A stretch of DNA of 64,000 nt from Picochlorum sp. 'celeri' (taxonomy: Eukaryota; Chlorophyta; Trebouxiophyceae): NCBI GenBank assembly GCA_010909725.1, contig JAACMV010000002.1:310001-374000 (forward strand). Direction: 5' to 3'. Every line of letters begins with the position of its first letter. Positions within the stretch are counted from its first letter, which is position 1. The notes beneath the pieces are model-generated. The model was not told the DNA's origin, did not search any database, and was given only the letters and a program-made list of their open reading frames with translations. This document shows positions 22,281-31,978 of the stretch, piece by piece. The position numbers and the translations under genes are program-made.

Positions 22281-23987
22281 ATGAGTGTTCATACAAAAAA
22301 GATACCCATGATGGATTCGAATGGAGTACATGGGAGGAAGCATCGTGCTCCAGCACCTCCCTCCCGGCGAAGGACGGCGTCGTTGCTCGGGTGGTTGGTC
22401 GGTCTCTTGATACTTGTCGGTCTGCGCGGATTTTATTACGGAGTACTTAGTCATTCTCAGTCTCATACTTCATATTATGTTGTGTATAACAATGCGTCTC
22501 GAATAGGCGGCGGTTTGGTGGCACTGGAGGAGGTGGAGGACGACGCAGAGGTGTCGCTAGAGGCGTGTGCGGTGAATATGGCGTTTCCTGGGGTGGCTCC
22601 ATTTCCTCAGACTCCACGATCCGTGATATATAAACCAATTGTGGATGGGATGAGTGCAGATGCGTGTGCAGAGGCATTGGGGATTGACAAGGTTGCCATG
22701 CTGTTTTTATCAAAGGGTGTTATTCACCATCATCTGTTCTGGAGGCAGTGGTTTGCGTCGGCTGCTGGAAAGATTCCGCGGGAGAAAGGGTGTAGCTCGG
22801 ATGGCCGTGTCATAGAAGATTCAGCGTGTCAGCACGTGCTGAATCCAGAGTTTCATTTTGATGATCCTGTGCAGTACCAGGTGCTCTTCTCCTTGTATGT
22901 CCATGCACCTCCTGGAATGGAGCGGCATATGGATTCATTCTTCAGGAAATATCTCATCCCGAGGCAAGTTCAGGTTGCGTGGGGTGAGCATTCCATGATT
23001 TATGCGACGAGGGAGCTTTTATGGTATAGTTTCAAGGATCCTAGGAATACAAGGTTTGTCTTGCTCAGCGAGAGTGATTTGCCCCTGTATGGGCCATCAA
23101 CATTCTATTATCAGTTGATGAAGGAGCAGAAATCTAGAATAGATACGACGAATCTTCACCCAGTAGATTCGTATCGATGGCACTTTAGATTTTTATGCGG
23201 TGATCCTCCCATCAAAGAGAAGGACTGGAGGAAATCGTCCCAATGGTTTTCACTGATACGCAAGCACGTGGGTATTATTCTGAATGACACGGGCGTGTAT
23301 CGTACATTTGAAAAGTATTGCACATCATTTTATGATGATGTGTCAAACTATTACCGTGTATGTTACAGCGATGAGCATTATATTCCAGTGTTGCTGGCTG
23401 TATCGCGTGTGGAGCATGAGACCCATCCCAACCCAAATGGCATCACAGATGTTGACTGGTCCCACGGAGGGGAGCACCCATGGGCATACACGCCGTCTCA
23501 GATACAGAAGAAGTTGTTTTATGCCAAGCTTCGAGTGACGTATGATTGCATTATGGGAGTTGGGTCGCAAAGACAGTTTATTGAGTCTATCGAGAGGATC
23601 TATTTCGCACACATGTTTGACTCTCGTGTGAATGCCTCTGCGTCGTCAGTCACGTTGAATACCTCGTGTACTCCCTTGGAGGAGGAGCAAGAAGAGGAGG
23701 AAGATACTCATGATGAGACAGCTGGTAACCAGATGATTGGCATGTTGCGAAGCACAATCAGGAAGACGAAGAAAAAGCGCTATGTGGATTTGGGTCCGTC
23801 GTGTGCTCTCACGGCCAGAAAATTCAAAGCAGATACCAAGCAGGCAGTCTTGGACCTGTTTCGAGATCCAAACAACCTCGGCATCATTGATGCCCGTGTG
23901 ATACAGCCCTTCAAAGATTGGTATCAGAATTATGAAGAAAGACGATTTAAATCGTTCTTTTTCGGAAGCAATGAAATAAAAAGGTGA
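22281..23987 (+). CDS. GT14-family glycosyltransferase (core-2/I-branching-like), type II membrane
   Basis: Single exon, 568 aa. A basic N terminus (SRRRTASLLG) is followed by one helix at about residues 34-55, then a lumenal catalytic domain, the usual Golgi glycosyltransferase topology. AMLFLSKGVIHHHLFW, VHAPPGM, FVLLSESDLPLYGP and SQWFSLIRKH are conserved blocks of the plant DUF266/GT14 group; DVDWSHGGEHPWAYTP is the donor-site region. The substrate is unknown, probably a cell-wall or arabinogalactan glycan. A run of glutamates (EEEQEEEEDTHDE) forms an acidic insert near residue 475. The stop codon is only 10 bp before the next ATG. Confidence 0.82.
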   Translation: MSVHTKKIPMMDSNGVHGRKHRAPAPPSRRRTASLLGWLVGLLILVGLRGFYYGVLSHSQSHTSYYVVYNNASRIGGGLVALEEVEDDAEVSLEACAVNMAFPGVAPFPQTPRSVIYKPIVDGMSADACAEALGIDKVAMLFLSKGVIHHHLFWRQWFASAAGKIPREKGCSSDGRVIEDSACQHVLNPEFHFDDPVQYQVLFSLYVHAPPGMERHMDSFFRKYLIPRQVQVAWGEHSMIYATRELLWYSFKDPRNTRFVLLSESDLPLYGPSTFYYQLMKEQKSRIDTTNLHPVDSYRWHFRFLCGDPPIKEKDWRKSSQWFSLIRKHVGIILNDTGVYRTFEKYCTSFYDDVSNYYRVCYSDEHYIPVLLAVSRVEHETHPNPNGITDVDWSHGGEHPWAYTPSQIQKKLFYAKLRVTYDCIMGVGSQRQFIESIERIYFAHMFDSRVNASASSVTLNTSCTPLEEEQEEEEDTHDETAGNQMIGMLRSTIRKTKKKRYVDLGPSCALTARKFKADTKQAVLDLFRDPNNLGIIDARVIQPFKDWYQNYEERRFKSFFFGSNEIKR

Positions 23988-24003
23988 ATCGGAAGCAATG
24001 AAA
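23962..24003 (+). repeat. 15-bp direct repeat spanning a stop/start junction
   Basis: The 15-mer TCGGAAGCAATGAAA occurs at 23962-23976, inside the last codons of the GT14 gene, and again at 23989-24003. In the second copy its ATG is the start codon of the methyltransferase. In the first copy the same ATG is out of use because TAA follows one codon later. Confidence 0.9.
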
Positions 24004-24858
24004 ACGAATAACAAGACGTGCCTTGCGAGTATCGGCAAGACGTGCTTTCGAAAGGATGTGTACGAGCCTGCAGAGGTAGATTTACCGATATGAACTGTTA
24101 AACAACCCATGTAATAATGTATTCGGATATAATTGTCGCAGGATTCGTTTCTTTTGGCGGATGTGATTCTTGCTGACATGGACAACTGGGCATGTGCTCC
24201 GAGAATGTACGTCCATAATGCAGCTATTTATTGGTTTTGATGGATTAATTCTTATGGGTATACTATATAACATGTACAGATGTGTGGAAATAGGCAGTGG
24301 ATCTGGGTATGTGGTGTGCTCGGTGGCACAGAGTCTGTCACAGCTGTGTCAGTGTTTTGCAACCGACATCAATGCGAGTGCGTGTGCTGCGACGCACGAG
24401 ACGATTCGAAATCATGATATGAATGGACGTGTTGATGTCGTGCATTGTGATGTGGCGTCGCCGTTGGAGGATAGGTTGAAGCATGGTGTGGATCTTGTTG
24501 TTTTCAATCCACCCTATGTTGTGACACCTGATGATGAGGTTGAGGGTGATGGGATATCGGCGGCATGGGCTGGTGGTCTACGTGGGAGACGAATTATTGA
24601 TAAAGTGCTACCAAAGTTGTCGTTATTGCTGTCGCCGGGGGGAATAGTGTATATGATTGCTATTCATGATAATGACCCTGCTGGTACGTAGCATTCTTCT
24701 TGTTGATGTGTGCTACATCTGTGACCCACGTGACGTGAAATGTCCCTGTAGATATCATTCATGTCTTGTCCGGTCTGGGCATCACGGCCAGCATCGTGGC
24801 AAAGCAGTCTGCTGATGAGGAGCTCTTATATGTGATCAAGGGAACAAAAGAGTGTTGA
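23998..24858 (+). CDS. N6AMT1: HEMK2/N6AMT1-type protein methyltransferase
   Basis: Four exons: 23998..24075, 24142..24206, 24280..24683, 24752..24858; 217 aa, near the family length. Introns are 66, 73 and 68 bp. It methylates the Gln of the GGQ motif in translation release factor eRF1, together with TRMT112. The start of the catalytic part, DVYEPAEDSFLLAD, is assembled across the first junction. SAM motif I is EIGSGSGYV, the acidic motif is ATDIN, and the catalytic NPPY follows in VVFNPPYVV. An in-frame TAA at 23974 makes the ATG at 23998 the first possible start. Confidence 0.9.
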
Positions 24859-24951
24859 ATGAATGTTTACAATGTGAATCAGAAAGAATAGAAAACAAAA
24901 ACAAATGTAAGGTAATAGTACTGTACAATGATTCGTTATTGATACGCATCC

Positions 24952-26772
24952 TTAGAGGAGATTCTGGTTTGCTTCGTTGGTCGCTTGGAGCATTCTGTCC
25001 ACAGATTCCTGCGTCAGGGGCTTGCCTGCACGCACACTCTTCAGAATATTGATCCTCCAGGGGACTCTCAAGTGCCTCAATGCATCAGTCTCAATCTGTC
25101 TGATTCTCTCTCGGCAGAGTTGGTGGATCACACCAACTTCCTTCAAGCCGAGCCCGCTCATAATATCCTCCTCCTCTTCCTGAGTGAGATCCTCACCAAG
25201 AATCAGTTCAGACGCGACTTCCTTTAAAGCAGAAGCACTCGCTGCAGAATGGAGACCATATCGAAGTCTCAGTACATTTCTTTCTCGCAAAGGCAGCGTA
25301 CTGAGCATCAAGCTCAGTGTTTGCTGCAAGAATTCAGCTCTCTCCACTTCGGCAACAGGGTTCATTCCTTCTTCCTCGTCAGTTGTCAGCAGATCTTCAT
25401 CCACAAGCTCCGCTCCTAGGTTACCCACGTTTGCTGAGAAATTTCCAGACAGACCATCTCCAGTTAATTTGGGGTTCTTCGCTGCATGGAGCAATGCAAC
25501 CAATCTGGGGAGGGGAACCCCCATGGCAGCAGCCAGTTCTCTGTGGGTTGGAGGACCACTGCGTCCTGGTTGCGCCTCCAATTCAGATGAAACGCGCTTT
25601 AGCTTTGACAAAAACTCGACAACATGGACTGGAAGTCGAATATCTCTTCCCTGGTCAGACACAGCTCTCGATACTGCCTGTCGAATCCACCAATGTGCAT
25701 ATGTAGAAAACTTGAACCCTTTGGTGGCATCAAACTTGTCAATTGCTTTCCTCAAACCCAAAAGACCTTCTGGGATCAAATCACCAAGTTCAACACCTTT
25801 TCCGCAGTATCGTTTGGCAATTGAAATAACCATTCGGAGGTTAAACTCAATCATTAGTGCACGGGCATCCTCAGCAAGCATCACTGCCCGAGCAGCATCA
25901 TGTGCCGTCTCAAGTCCGGCCGCCTGTGCCACGTCGGTCAACGACGGTCTTTGCTTCTTTTCACGAGCAAGGTTCTTCGCCGCTTCTCGAACAGACTTAC
26001 CACGAGCAATGATGGAAGCCAGATGCTGTTCCTGCTTTGCAGTCAGGACTGGTGTATTTCCCAACGATACAAGAAAGCTTGTCACAGCACCACTGGAACT
26101 CGGATTCGCCCCTTTTGCCCGCCTACGCCCCCTCTTTGATTTTCTATTTCCACTCAGCCACGACCTCAAATGCATCAAGAATTCTGTATCCTTCTCAACG
26201 CACTCCATATACTTTGTGCCTGGCGACTGACGATATTGAATAGGAACACTTGGGTCTTCTGACAAGCCATGCTTCACGAGACTTTGATTACGCTTACTAT
26301 TCACCTTCATAGTAGTTTCAGCATTGCTACTGCTGGCCAGGTTGACCAACTCATCATCATCATCATCATGTTCCTCTGACTTTTTCTTTCCATGCCTCTT
26401 CCCTCGAGAACGCCTCGTCGAATGCACCAGTGGCATCGCATCTTTAGAATTGTGTGTAATATCATCCTTCTCCTCCTCGACGAACACCTCCATGTCCTCC
26501 TCCTCTTCCTCCTCACAACCCACCGGGGCACCAGAGTAGAATAAAAGGGCATTCCCATCTGCCTGGTGCTGCGCATCATCCAACACAGTACGCTCGTTTC
26601 TGCTTTCAATGGCCGCACACGTCACCATTGTTCTATTAGAATATCCACGCCGGTGCTGACTACACGACAAGGCCTTTGACGGACGAACTACTCCTCCCTT
26701 TCCCTCACAACCACACACGCCCGACAAGGACCTCATCCTGACTCCCACAGAGCTACACCCTATTTGAGACAT
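24952..26772 (-). CDS. SIG: plastid RNA polymerase sigma-70 factor
   Basis: Single exon, 606 aa. It is a nuclear-encoded promoter-recognition subunit for the bacterial-type plastid polymerase. The first ~220 residues are a transit peptide plus a low-complexity acidic and basic region (EEEEEDMEVFVEEEK, DDDDDE). Region 1.2 starts near 230 (LTAKQEQHLASII). Region 2 lies at about 310-380 (MVISIAKRYCGKG, FKFSTYAHWWIRQAVSR), region 3 contains HVVEFLSKLKR, and region 4 holds LPLRERNVLRLRYGL and LCRERIRQIETDAL. All helices needed for -10 and -35 recognition are intact. It is divergent from the acetolactate synthase gene. Confidence 0.93.
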   Translation of the reverse strand: MSQIGCSSVGVRMRSLSGVCGCEGKGGVVRPSKALSCSQHRRGYSNRTMVTCAAIESRNERTVLDDAQHQADGNALLFYSGAPVGCEEEEEEDMEVFVEEEKDDITHNSKDAMPLVHSTRRSRGKRHGKKKSEEHDDDDDELVNLASSSNAETTMKVNSKRNQSLVKHGLSEDPSVPIQYRQSPGTKYMECVEKDTEFLMHLRSWLSGNRKSKRGRRRAKGANPSSSGAVTSFLVSLGNTPVLTAKQEQHLASIIARGKSVREAAKNLAREKKQRPSLTDVAQAAGLETAHDAARAVMLAEDARALMIEFNLRMVISIAKRYCGKGVELGDLIPEGLLGLRKAIDKFDATKGFKFSTYAHWWIRQAVSRAVSDQGRDIRLPVHVVEFLSKLKRVSSELEAQPGRSGPPTHRELAAAMGVPLPRLVALLHAAKNPKLTGDGLSGNFSANVGNLGAELVDEDLLTTDEEEGMNPVAEVERAEFLQQTLSLMLSTLPLRERNVLRLRYGLHSAASASALKEVASELILGEDLTQEEEEDIMSGLGLKEVGVIHQLCRERIRQIETDALRHLRVPWRINILKSVRAGKPLTQESVDRMLQATNEANQNLL

Positions 26773-27399
26773 TATTATGCTGTATTATATGTAATTCCAA
26801 AGCCTAAAACTAACCAGACACTGACGAAACCAAGAAAAGAACTCCCGCTTTCCTGTCAGCCTTGGACGGATCCTTGGTCGCACAAAATAACCAAATATCT
26901 GGTCTACCTTGAAGACTAGAGATTTCTTGTGTTAAAATAGTGCTATCAAACACTGAGACAGCTCGTTAATCCTTTCTCCGCGACGACTGAAGCGAGGTCC
27001 AGCGTGCGAATCCAAGTCACACAACGATAGCACGAGATAGTAGGGTACACTCTCTGTCACTACAAATTCCAAAGGATATATAAATCTCTTTGAATAAACT
27101 ATACTCAATTCCATGCGTGCTGAACCATTTGACAACCCACAGAATCTGCCTCATACGCAATCTGTCTTTATCCATCTATCCAGATTGTGTCCTATCAAGA
27201 ACAGTGTTGAATGGGACGAAGACTCTCCATCATCTGCACGCGGATTTTTAAATATTTTAATCAAGAAAAAAGCCCACCGTCGTCGGTGGGTGACCATGGC
27301 ATGCCATCCACATTGGTCCCATGGCCACTTCTACATGCATATATTGAAACAAATAATTCATTTAATACTCATAACGTGTCCTGCAAGGAGGTTGGACGA
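26773..27399. promoter_or_regulatory. divergent promoter region, sigma factor / acetolactate synthase
   Basis: A 627 bp region between two plastid-targeted genes. TATATAAATC at about 27076-27085 is a TATA candidate for the right-hand gene. The acetolactate synthase frame is open back to 27211, but that part lacks transit-peptide character. A shared bidirectional promoter could co-regulate both genes; that is inference. Confidence 0.4.
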
Positions 27400-29475
27400 A
27401 TGGCCACTGCATCAATGGGCGGCAGCACGTGCTGCTACAACATGAGCGGTAAAACCACGTCTCAGAGGAACTGTGGCATTATGAAGCATGCGAGACACTC
27501 TTTGTTTTACAATGTACCAGCTTCATATCATAAAAGCAAGGGAGTAGCATCCTGTCGCCGTGCTCTCTCTGTTGTGTTGGCAGCCGCGGCCGAAGACGTT
27601 CACTCTGCGGCTGTGACTGGGGATGAGAATGACAATGGAATGGGATTGTATGGGAGACAGTTGACTCAGGATGAGATATTGGCCAACTGGACTGATCGTT
27701 TCGGGGACGAGCCTCGCAAAGGGTCTGATGTGTTGGTGCAGTGCTTGGAGAGGGAGGGAGTTGATACCTTGTTTGCCTATCCGGGTGGAGCTTCTCTGGA
27801 GATTCATCAGGCGTTGACGAGGAGCGACAGTATTAGGAATATTCTTTGCAGGCACGAGCAGGGTGAGATTTTCGCGGCTGAAGGGTATGCAAAGGTGACT
27901 GGAAAGGTTGGTGTGTGTATTGCAACATCTGGGCCAGGTGCTACGAATTTGGTGACTGGGCTTGCTGATGCGTTGTTAGATTCTGTGCCTCTTGTGGCGA
28001 TTACTGGTCAGGTGCCACGTAAATTGATTGGTACTGATGGGTTCCAAGAGACGCCTATTGTGGAGGTTACCAGGCAAATCACCAAGCACAATTATCTGGT
28101 TATGAATGTGGAGGATATTCCACGCATCATGAAGGAAGCGTTTTATTTGGCTCGTTCCGGTCGCCCGGGGCCTGTGCTTGTTGACATTCCAAAGGATGTA
28201 CAGCAGACGCTGTGCCTGCCAAATTGGGATGACCCTGTGAATTTGAGGGGATACATTTCTCGTCTTCCAATGCCTGCAAAGGAAGATGAGTTGGAGGCTG
28301 TCGTCGAAGCTATTAAGGAATCGAAGAGACCAATGTTGTATGTTGGAGGAGGGTGTGTGGATGCATATCCCGAGTTGGCAGAGTTTGTCAAGAAGACTGG
28401 GATTCCAGTGGCCCAGACGTTGATGGGACTTGGAGCCTTCCCAGAACAAGATCCATTGGCATTGCAGATGCTGGGAATGCACGGTACTGTGGCTGCAAAC
28501 TATGCTATTCATGAGTCTGATTTGCTCTTGGCTATCGGTGTGCGTTTTGATGATCGTGTGACTGGAAAGCTGGAAGAATTTGCTGCTCGTGCTCGCATTG
28601 TTCACATCGATATTGACCCAGCAGAGATCAATAAGAACAAACATGCCAACATCGCCATCTGCTCTGACAGTCGATCGGCTTTACGAGGAATGAATAATTT
28701 ATTAGACGCGAGTCCTTTGAAGGATGATGCATTCGGCGAATGGTTTGCTGAAGTGGATGCCGTGAGAAAAGAGCACCCAGACAGCTATCCAACACGAGAT
28801 GATGTCATCATGCCACAGCAGGCCATCGAGGTGTTGTATGAGGAAACAAATGGTGAAGCTATTATTAGTACTGGAGTAGGACAGCATCAAATGTGGGCTG
28901 CTCAGTATTACAAGTTTGCAAAACCAAGAAACTGGGTCACCTCTGGAGGCCTTGGAAGCATGGGCTTTGGGCTGCCATCAGCTCTTGGAGCCGCAGCTGC
29001 CTTTGACGGAAAGGATGGCCGACCAAAGAAGACTGTCGTAGATATTGATGGAGATGGATCTTTCCTGATGAACTGCCAAGAACTGGCAACTGCTGCTGTG
29101 GATGGATTGGAAACCAAGTGTTTCATTTTGAACAATCAGCATCTGGGAATGGTCGTCCAGTGGGAGGATAGATTCTACAAGGCAAACAGAGCACACACCT
29201 ATTTGGGTAAGAAGGATGTTGAGTGGCACATCACACAAGACCAGAAGGATATTTTCCCAGACTTTGTCACCATGGCCAACTCCTTTGGAATCCCAGCCAA
29301 GCGAATCACCCACCCAGATGAACTTAGACCAGCGATTAGAGAGATGCTTGACACCCCAGGGCCATACCTCTTGGATATCATGGTTCCACACATTCAACAT
29401 GTGTTGCCAATGATTCCAGGCGGTGGATCATTCAAAGACATCATTACCGATGGAGATGGAAATGACGTGTACTAA
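27400..29475 (+). CDS. ALS: acetolactate synthase (AHAS) catalytic subunit, plastid
   Basis: Single exon, 691 aa from the Met at 27400. It condenses pyruvate (or pyruvate plus 2-ketobutyrate) with TPP, the first step of Val/Leu/Ile synthesis. The N-terminal ~90 residues (MATASMGG start, Ser/Lys-rich) look like a plastid transit peptide. [16 protein letters not shown], the TPP Glu in [25 protein letters not shown] and the TPP-Mg motif GDGSF...NNQHLGMV are present. Positions known as herbicide contacts are conserved as Ala (YPGGA), Pro (GQVPRK) and Trp (VVQWEDR). The usual plant Ser in the C-terminal IPSGG motif is Gly here (IPGGG). Convergent with UBE2W, 21 bp apart. Confidence 0.94.
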   Translation: MATASMGGSTCCYNMSGKTTSQRNCGIMKHARHSLFYNVPASYHKSKGVASCRRALSVVLAAAAEDVHSAAVTGDENDNGMGLYGRQLTQDEILANWTDRFGDEPRKGSDVLVQCLEREGVDTLFAYPGGASLEIHQALTRSDSIRNILCRHEQGEIFAAEGYAKVTGKVGVCIATSGPGATNLVTGLADALLDSVPLVAITGQVPRKLIGTDGFQETPIVEVTRQITKHNYLVMNVEDIPRIMKEAFYLARSGRPGPVLVDIPKDVQQTLCLPNWDDPVNLRGYISRLPMPAKEDELEAVVEAIKESKRPMLYVGGGCVDAYPELAEFVKKTGIPVAQTLMGLGAFPEQDPLALQMLGMHGTVAANYAIHESDLLLAIGVRFDDRVTGKLEEFAARARIVHIDIDPAEINKNKHANIAICSDSRSALRGMNNLLDASPLKDDAFGEWFAEVDAVRKEHPDSYPTRDDVIMPQQAIEVLYEETNGEAIISTGVGQHQMWAAQYYKFAKPRNWVTSGGLGSMGFGLPSALGAAAAFDGKDGRPKKTVVDIDGDGSFLMNCQELATAAVDGLETKCFILNNQHLGMVVQWEDRFYKANRAHTYLGKKDVEWHITQDQKDIFPDFVTMANSFGIPAKRITHPDELRPAIREMLDTPGPYLLDIMVPHIQHVLPMIPGGGSFKDIITDGDGNDVY

Positions 29476-29496
29476 AACCTATTCATTCATTTTGCT

Positions 29497-29985
29497 TTAC
29501 ACTGTATCGTCATCAAAAGACCAATATGAATCTTTCGCAGACATGGAACCAATGCTTTTACAGTACTCCTCGTCCCCTTCAGGGCGCCTCTCCTCTGAAT
29601 TACTTGCCAGCATAGACACTATGGAAAGTGCCACCTTGCTGGCTGTCAGCGCAGGAGACCAACCCCCATCCCCATGGGCATATAGTATATCTAGACAAAT
29701 ATGACCATTCGAGTATATATGAGGATGTATGGGAATTCCTGATGCCCCACCCTGTCTCGTAAATACCACTTCAGGAGGTTCCATGGGATATTCCTCTGAG
29801 AAGAGAAATTTCAAATGAAACACCTGCCCCGCATACAGTGGGCATCCCTCTGGACCCCTAATATACACCAGCCATTCAAAGAGATTTTTAGTTCCTACTA
29901 ATCCGAAACTCGCTCGCTCGCTACTGGGCGAACTCCAATCCTTTTTCAGTTCGCTCTGCAACCGTTTCGTTGCCAGCTGCAACAT
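29497..29985 (-). CDS. UBE2W: ubiquitin-conjugating enzyme E2 W-like
   Basis: Single exon, 162 aa. UBE2W enzymes attach ubiquitin to protein N termini. The E2 core is complete, from LATKRLQSELKK through YPMEPPEVVF to the catalytic Cys in NGHICLDIL. The usual HPN motif is replaced by HPHIYSNGHICL, characteristic of UBE2W and plant UBC15-18. WSPALTASKVALSIVSML follows. The C-terminal tail (DSYWSFDDDTV) replaces the disordered end of animal UBE2W. A HGDGG insertion lies between the active site and the WSPAL motif. Confidence 0.92.
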   Translation of the reverse strand: MLQLATKRLQSELKKDWSSPSSERASFGLVGTKNLFEWLVYIRGPEGCPLYAGQVFHLKFLFSEEYPMEPPEVVFTRQGGASGIPIHPHIYSNGHICLDILYAHGDGGWSPALTASKVALSIVSMLASNSEERRPEGDEEYCKSIGSMSAKDSYWSFDDDTV

Positions 29986-30418
29986 GGCTGTTTCACTTAT
30001 GTCTCATACTCATCATGAAAGTATCACGTTGTCATGGAATTATATTGATAAGTTTTTGACTACAATACTAGAGGTCAGGTATATTTAATACATAAAAATT
30101 GTACTACTAAGCGCAAGCACTCCCCATCAACGCCCTTCTCCCATGGGCGATACCAGAATTGATACCTTGCATTCTTTTGAATTCAAACGCAACAACAACA
30201 ATTCATTGTTCCTTCTGCGTAGTTATTTTTCTGTTTTTCTTTAATACCATTGCAATTTCTTCGTATGTTGCAACCAGGAGACAGCACGATACTGTTGAGA
30301 AGAATAGTACTAACAGCAAGTTGAAGGAAGTAGAAGAAGAGTATTATACTTTAGTATTCTACTAGGCAGTCTACACTACCCACGGCATGGGAATGAATAC
30401 AGTGCTATTCTGATAGAG
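29986..30418. promoter_or_regulatory. divergent promoter region, UBE2W / ZNF511-like
   Basis: About 430 bp. Short open frames in the middle lack any protein-like character, and AT-rich runs (30070-30100) are the only visible elements. Confidence 0.3.
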
Positions 30419-30853
30419 ATGTCGACCTTGTGGGGAGAGATGGCAAAGCGGTTGCAGTGTCATATATGCCATTCAGGCTTCCCCAACCTCCATCTGCTGG
30501 ATCTGCACATGTCTGAAGTCCATGACGCCTTTTTTGATGCTCAGGTACAAAGAGGATTACCAGTATATCAATGCCTTGTAGAATACTGCGGGAAATCCTT
30601 CTGTACTATAGAAGAGAGAAGGCAGCACTTGATACGTGACCACTTGTTCTCTCCAGACATGCATCTCGAAGAGATGCACCTTTTGACACACAAGGCCAGA
30701 CGCAAGGTGTCTTCTGTATCCAGTTCCATGGATGTGGATGCATGTGAGGATGACTTGTCTCGCCTGAAGATTCGTTCAGTACCATTGCAAACAAGTAAAC
30801 GACGAGAAAGGCTTGGGCCTGATGGTAGGAAGAAAACCCATCATCATGAGTGA
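30419..30853 (+). CDS. ZNF511-like C2H2 zinc-finger protein
   Basis: Single exon, 144 aa. Two C2H2-type fingers are visible: CHICHSGFPNLHLLDLHMSEVH, with ligands C-x2-C and H-x4-H, and CLVEYCGKSF...HLIRDH. The linker motifs MSEVHDAFF and VYQCLVEYC match the ZNF511 family, which is found across eukaryotes and has poorly known function. The C terminus is basic with a short acidic patch (DVDACEDDLS) and ends in KKTHHHE. The family usually has a third N-terminal finger half; this copy starts only about 15 residues before the first finger. Likely nuclear. Confidence 0.75.
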   Translation: MSTLWGEMAKRLQCHICHSGFPNLHLLDLHMSEVHDAFFDAQVQRGLPVYQCLVEYCGKSFCTIEERRQHLIRDHLFSPDMHLEEMHLLTHKARRKVSSVSSSMDVDACEDDLSRLKIRSVPLQTSKRRERLGPDGRKKTHHHE

Positions 30854-31006
30854 TGGATGTTTTCAGAATGTGTCTTGTCACTCGAGAGCCCATTCGTTAG
30901 TAGTATCATTTTACATATAAATTTAATACAATAATACCCATACAGTTGTGTTTTGTGCTGAGGAGGAGGTCGAGAAGATCAAAAACAGAAAAAGGACGAT
31001 ACCACC

Positions 31007-31897
31007 ATGGCAATCCAACGAGCGTGCTCTCGAGTCCACACTCGTCTTCCTATTTCGACCTCTCAAAACCATCGAAGAGTCACAAAAAAGATAGTGTGTG
31101 TTGATAGAACGAATCAAACGAATAGAGTCTCGGATGTGGTCAAGAGACGTGTGGGTTTGAGCACAGTTGCTCTCATCGGGTCCTCCATCATCATGCCCAT
31201 GGTTGCATTGGCTGAGAGTTCAATAGAGCCTGTGTATTTCGGTAATGGGTGCTTTTGGGGTAGACAGTACGATTTTGTAAAGGCGGAGAATGAAATGGGG
31301 AGGGATGGCAATGAGATTAGTGCTGTGGTAGGATATGCTGGTGGTCGAAAAGCATCCCCATCAAACAAGGTATGCTACTATTACACACCCGAGGCTGATA
31401 CTGTGTATGAAAAGCTTGGGCATGCTGAGGTTGTCAAGGTTGAGCTTCGTGGTGAATCGAAGGAGGACCAGTTCCGAAGGTATGCCAAGACATACTTTTC
31501 CCAGTTTAAAAGGCTTCCAGATGGGAGGATGCAGCGACAGGATCCACAGGATATGGGTGCTGGGTACAGGAATGTGATTGGTATTCCTGGGGGCGTGCAA
31601 TCAGATTTATTCAAGATTCTCCAGGAGGAGAATGTGAACAAGATGGATCTGAAACAAGGTCGTGGGAATGAATACACCTCATTTGGACGTGCATCAGAGG
31701 GGGATGAGCTCAACACTGTCTGGGTGATTGATTCCAACGAATTTCCATTCTATCAGGCCGAAGTGTACCATCAGTTCCATAATGGATTGGGGAAACGATT
31801 CCCAACAGAGTATACAAAGGATTTGAAGGAGGCTGCCATGTCCAATAAACTCATCCAAGAGACTGGGTGCCCAGAGTACTTCTTCTTGGGTTCATAA
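31007..31897 (+). CDS. MSRA: peptide methionine-S-sulfoxide reductase, plastid, lumen-type signal
   Basis: Single exon, 296 aa. It repairs Met-S-sulfoxide in proteins. The active-site motif GCFWG puts the catalytic Cys at 82. The MsrA core continues with SAVVGYAGG, a HAEVVKVE strand, GAGYRNVIG and AEVYHQFH. A Cys in GCPE near the C terminus may resolve the disulfide. The first ~45 residues are basic and acid-poor (plastid transit). They are followed by a twin-arginine-like second signal: KRRVGL, a hydrophobic stretch at 51-67 and an ALA cleavage site at about 69. Such a bipartite leader implies export into the thylakoid lumen, unusual for MsrA. Confidence 0.88.
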   Translation: MAIQRACSRVHTRLPISTSQNHRRVTKKIVCVDRTNQTNRVSDVVKRRVGLSTVALIGSSIIMPMVALAESSIEPVYFGNGCFWGRQYDFVKAENEMGRDGNEISAVVGYAGGRKASPSNKVCYYYTPEADTVYEKLGHAEVVKVELRGESKEDQFRRYAKTYFSQFKRLPDGRMQRQDPQDMGAGYRNVIGIPGGVQSDLFKILQEENVNKMDLKQGRGNEYTSFGRASEGDELNTVWVIDSNEFPFYQAEVYHQFHNGLGKRFPTEYTKDLKEAAMSNKLIQETGCPEYFFLGS

Positions 31898-31978
31898 TCA
31901 TTATTATTATCAGCATCGTCGCCAGCGGTATCGTGTAATATTAAATATAGGGTGTGTTAGTATTCGTACATAGCCGTA

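Noticed and set aside
27211..27399. 63-residue upstream extension of acetolactate synthase
   Set aside because: Contains acidic and aromatic residues unlike a transit peptide; the Met at 27400 gives a better leader.
24952..29475. Bacterial contamination, suggested by the sigma-70 factor and acetolactate synthase
   Set aside because: Both have long transit-like N termini and lie between intron-containing eukaryotic genes.
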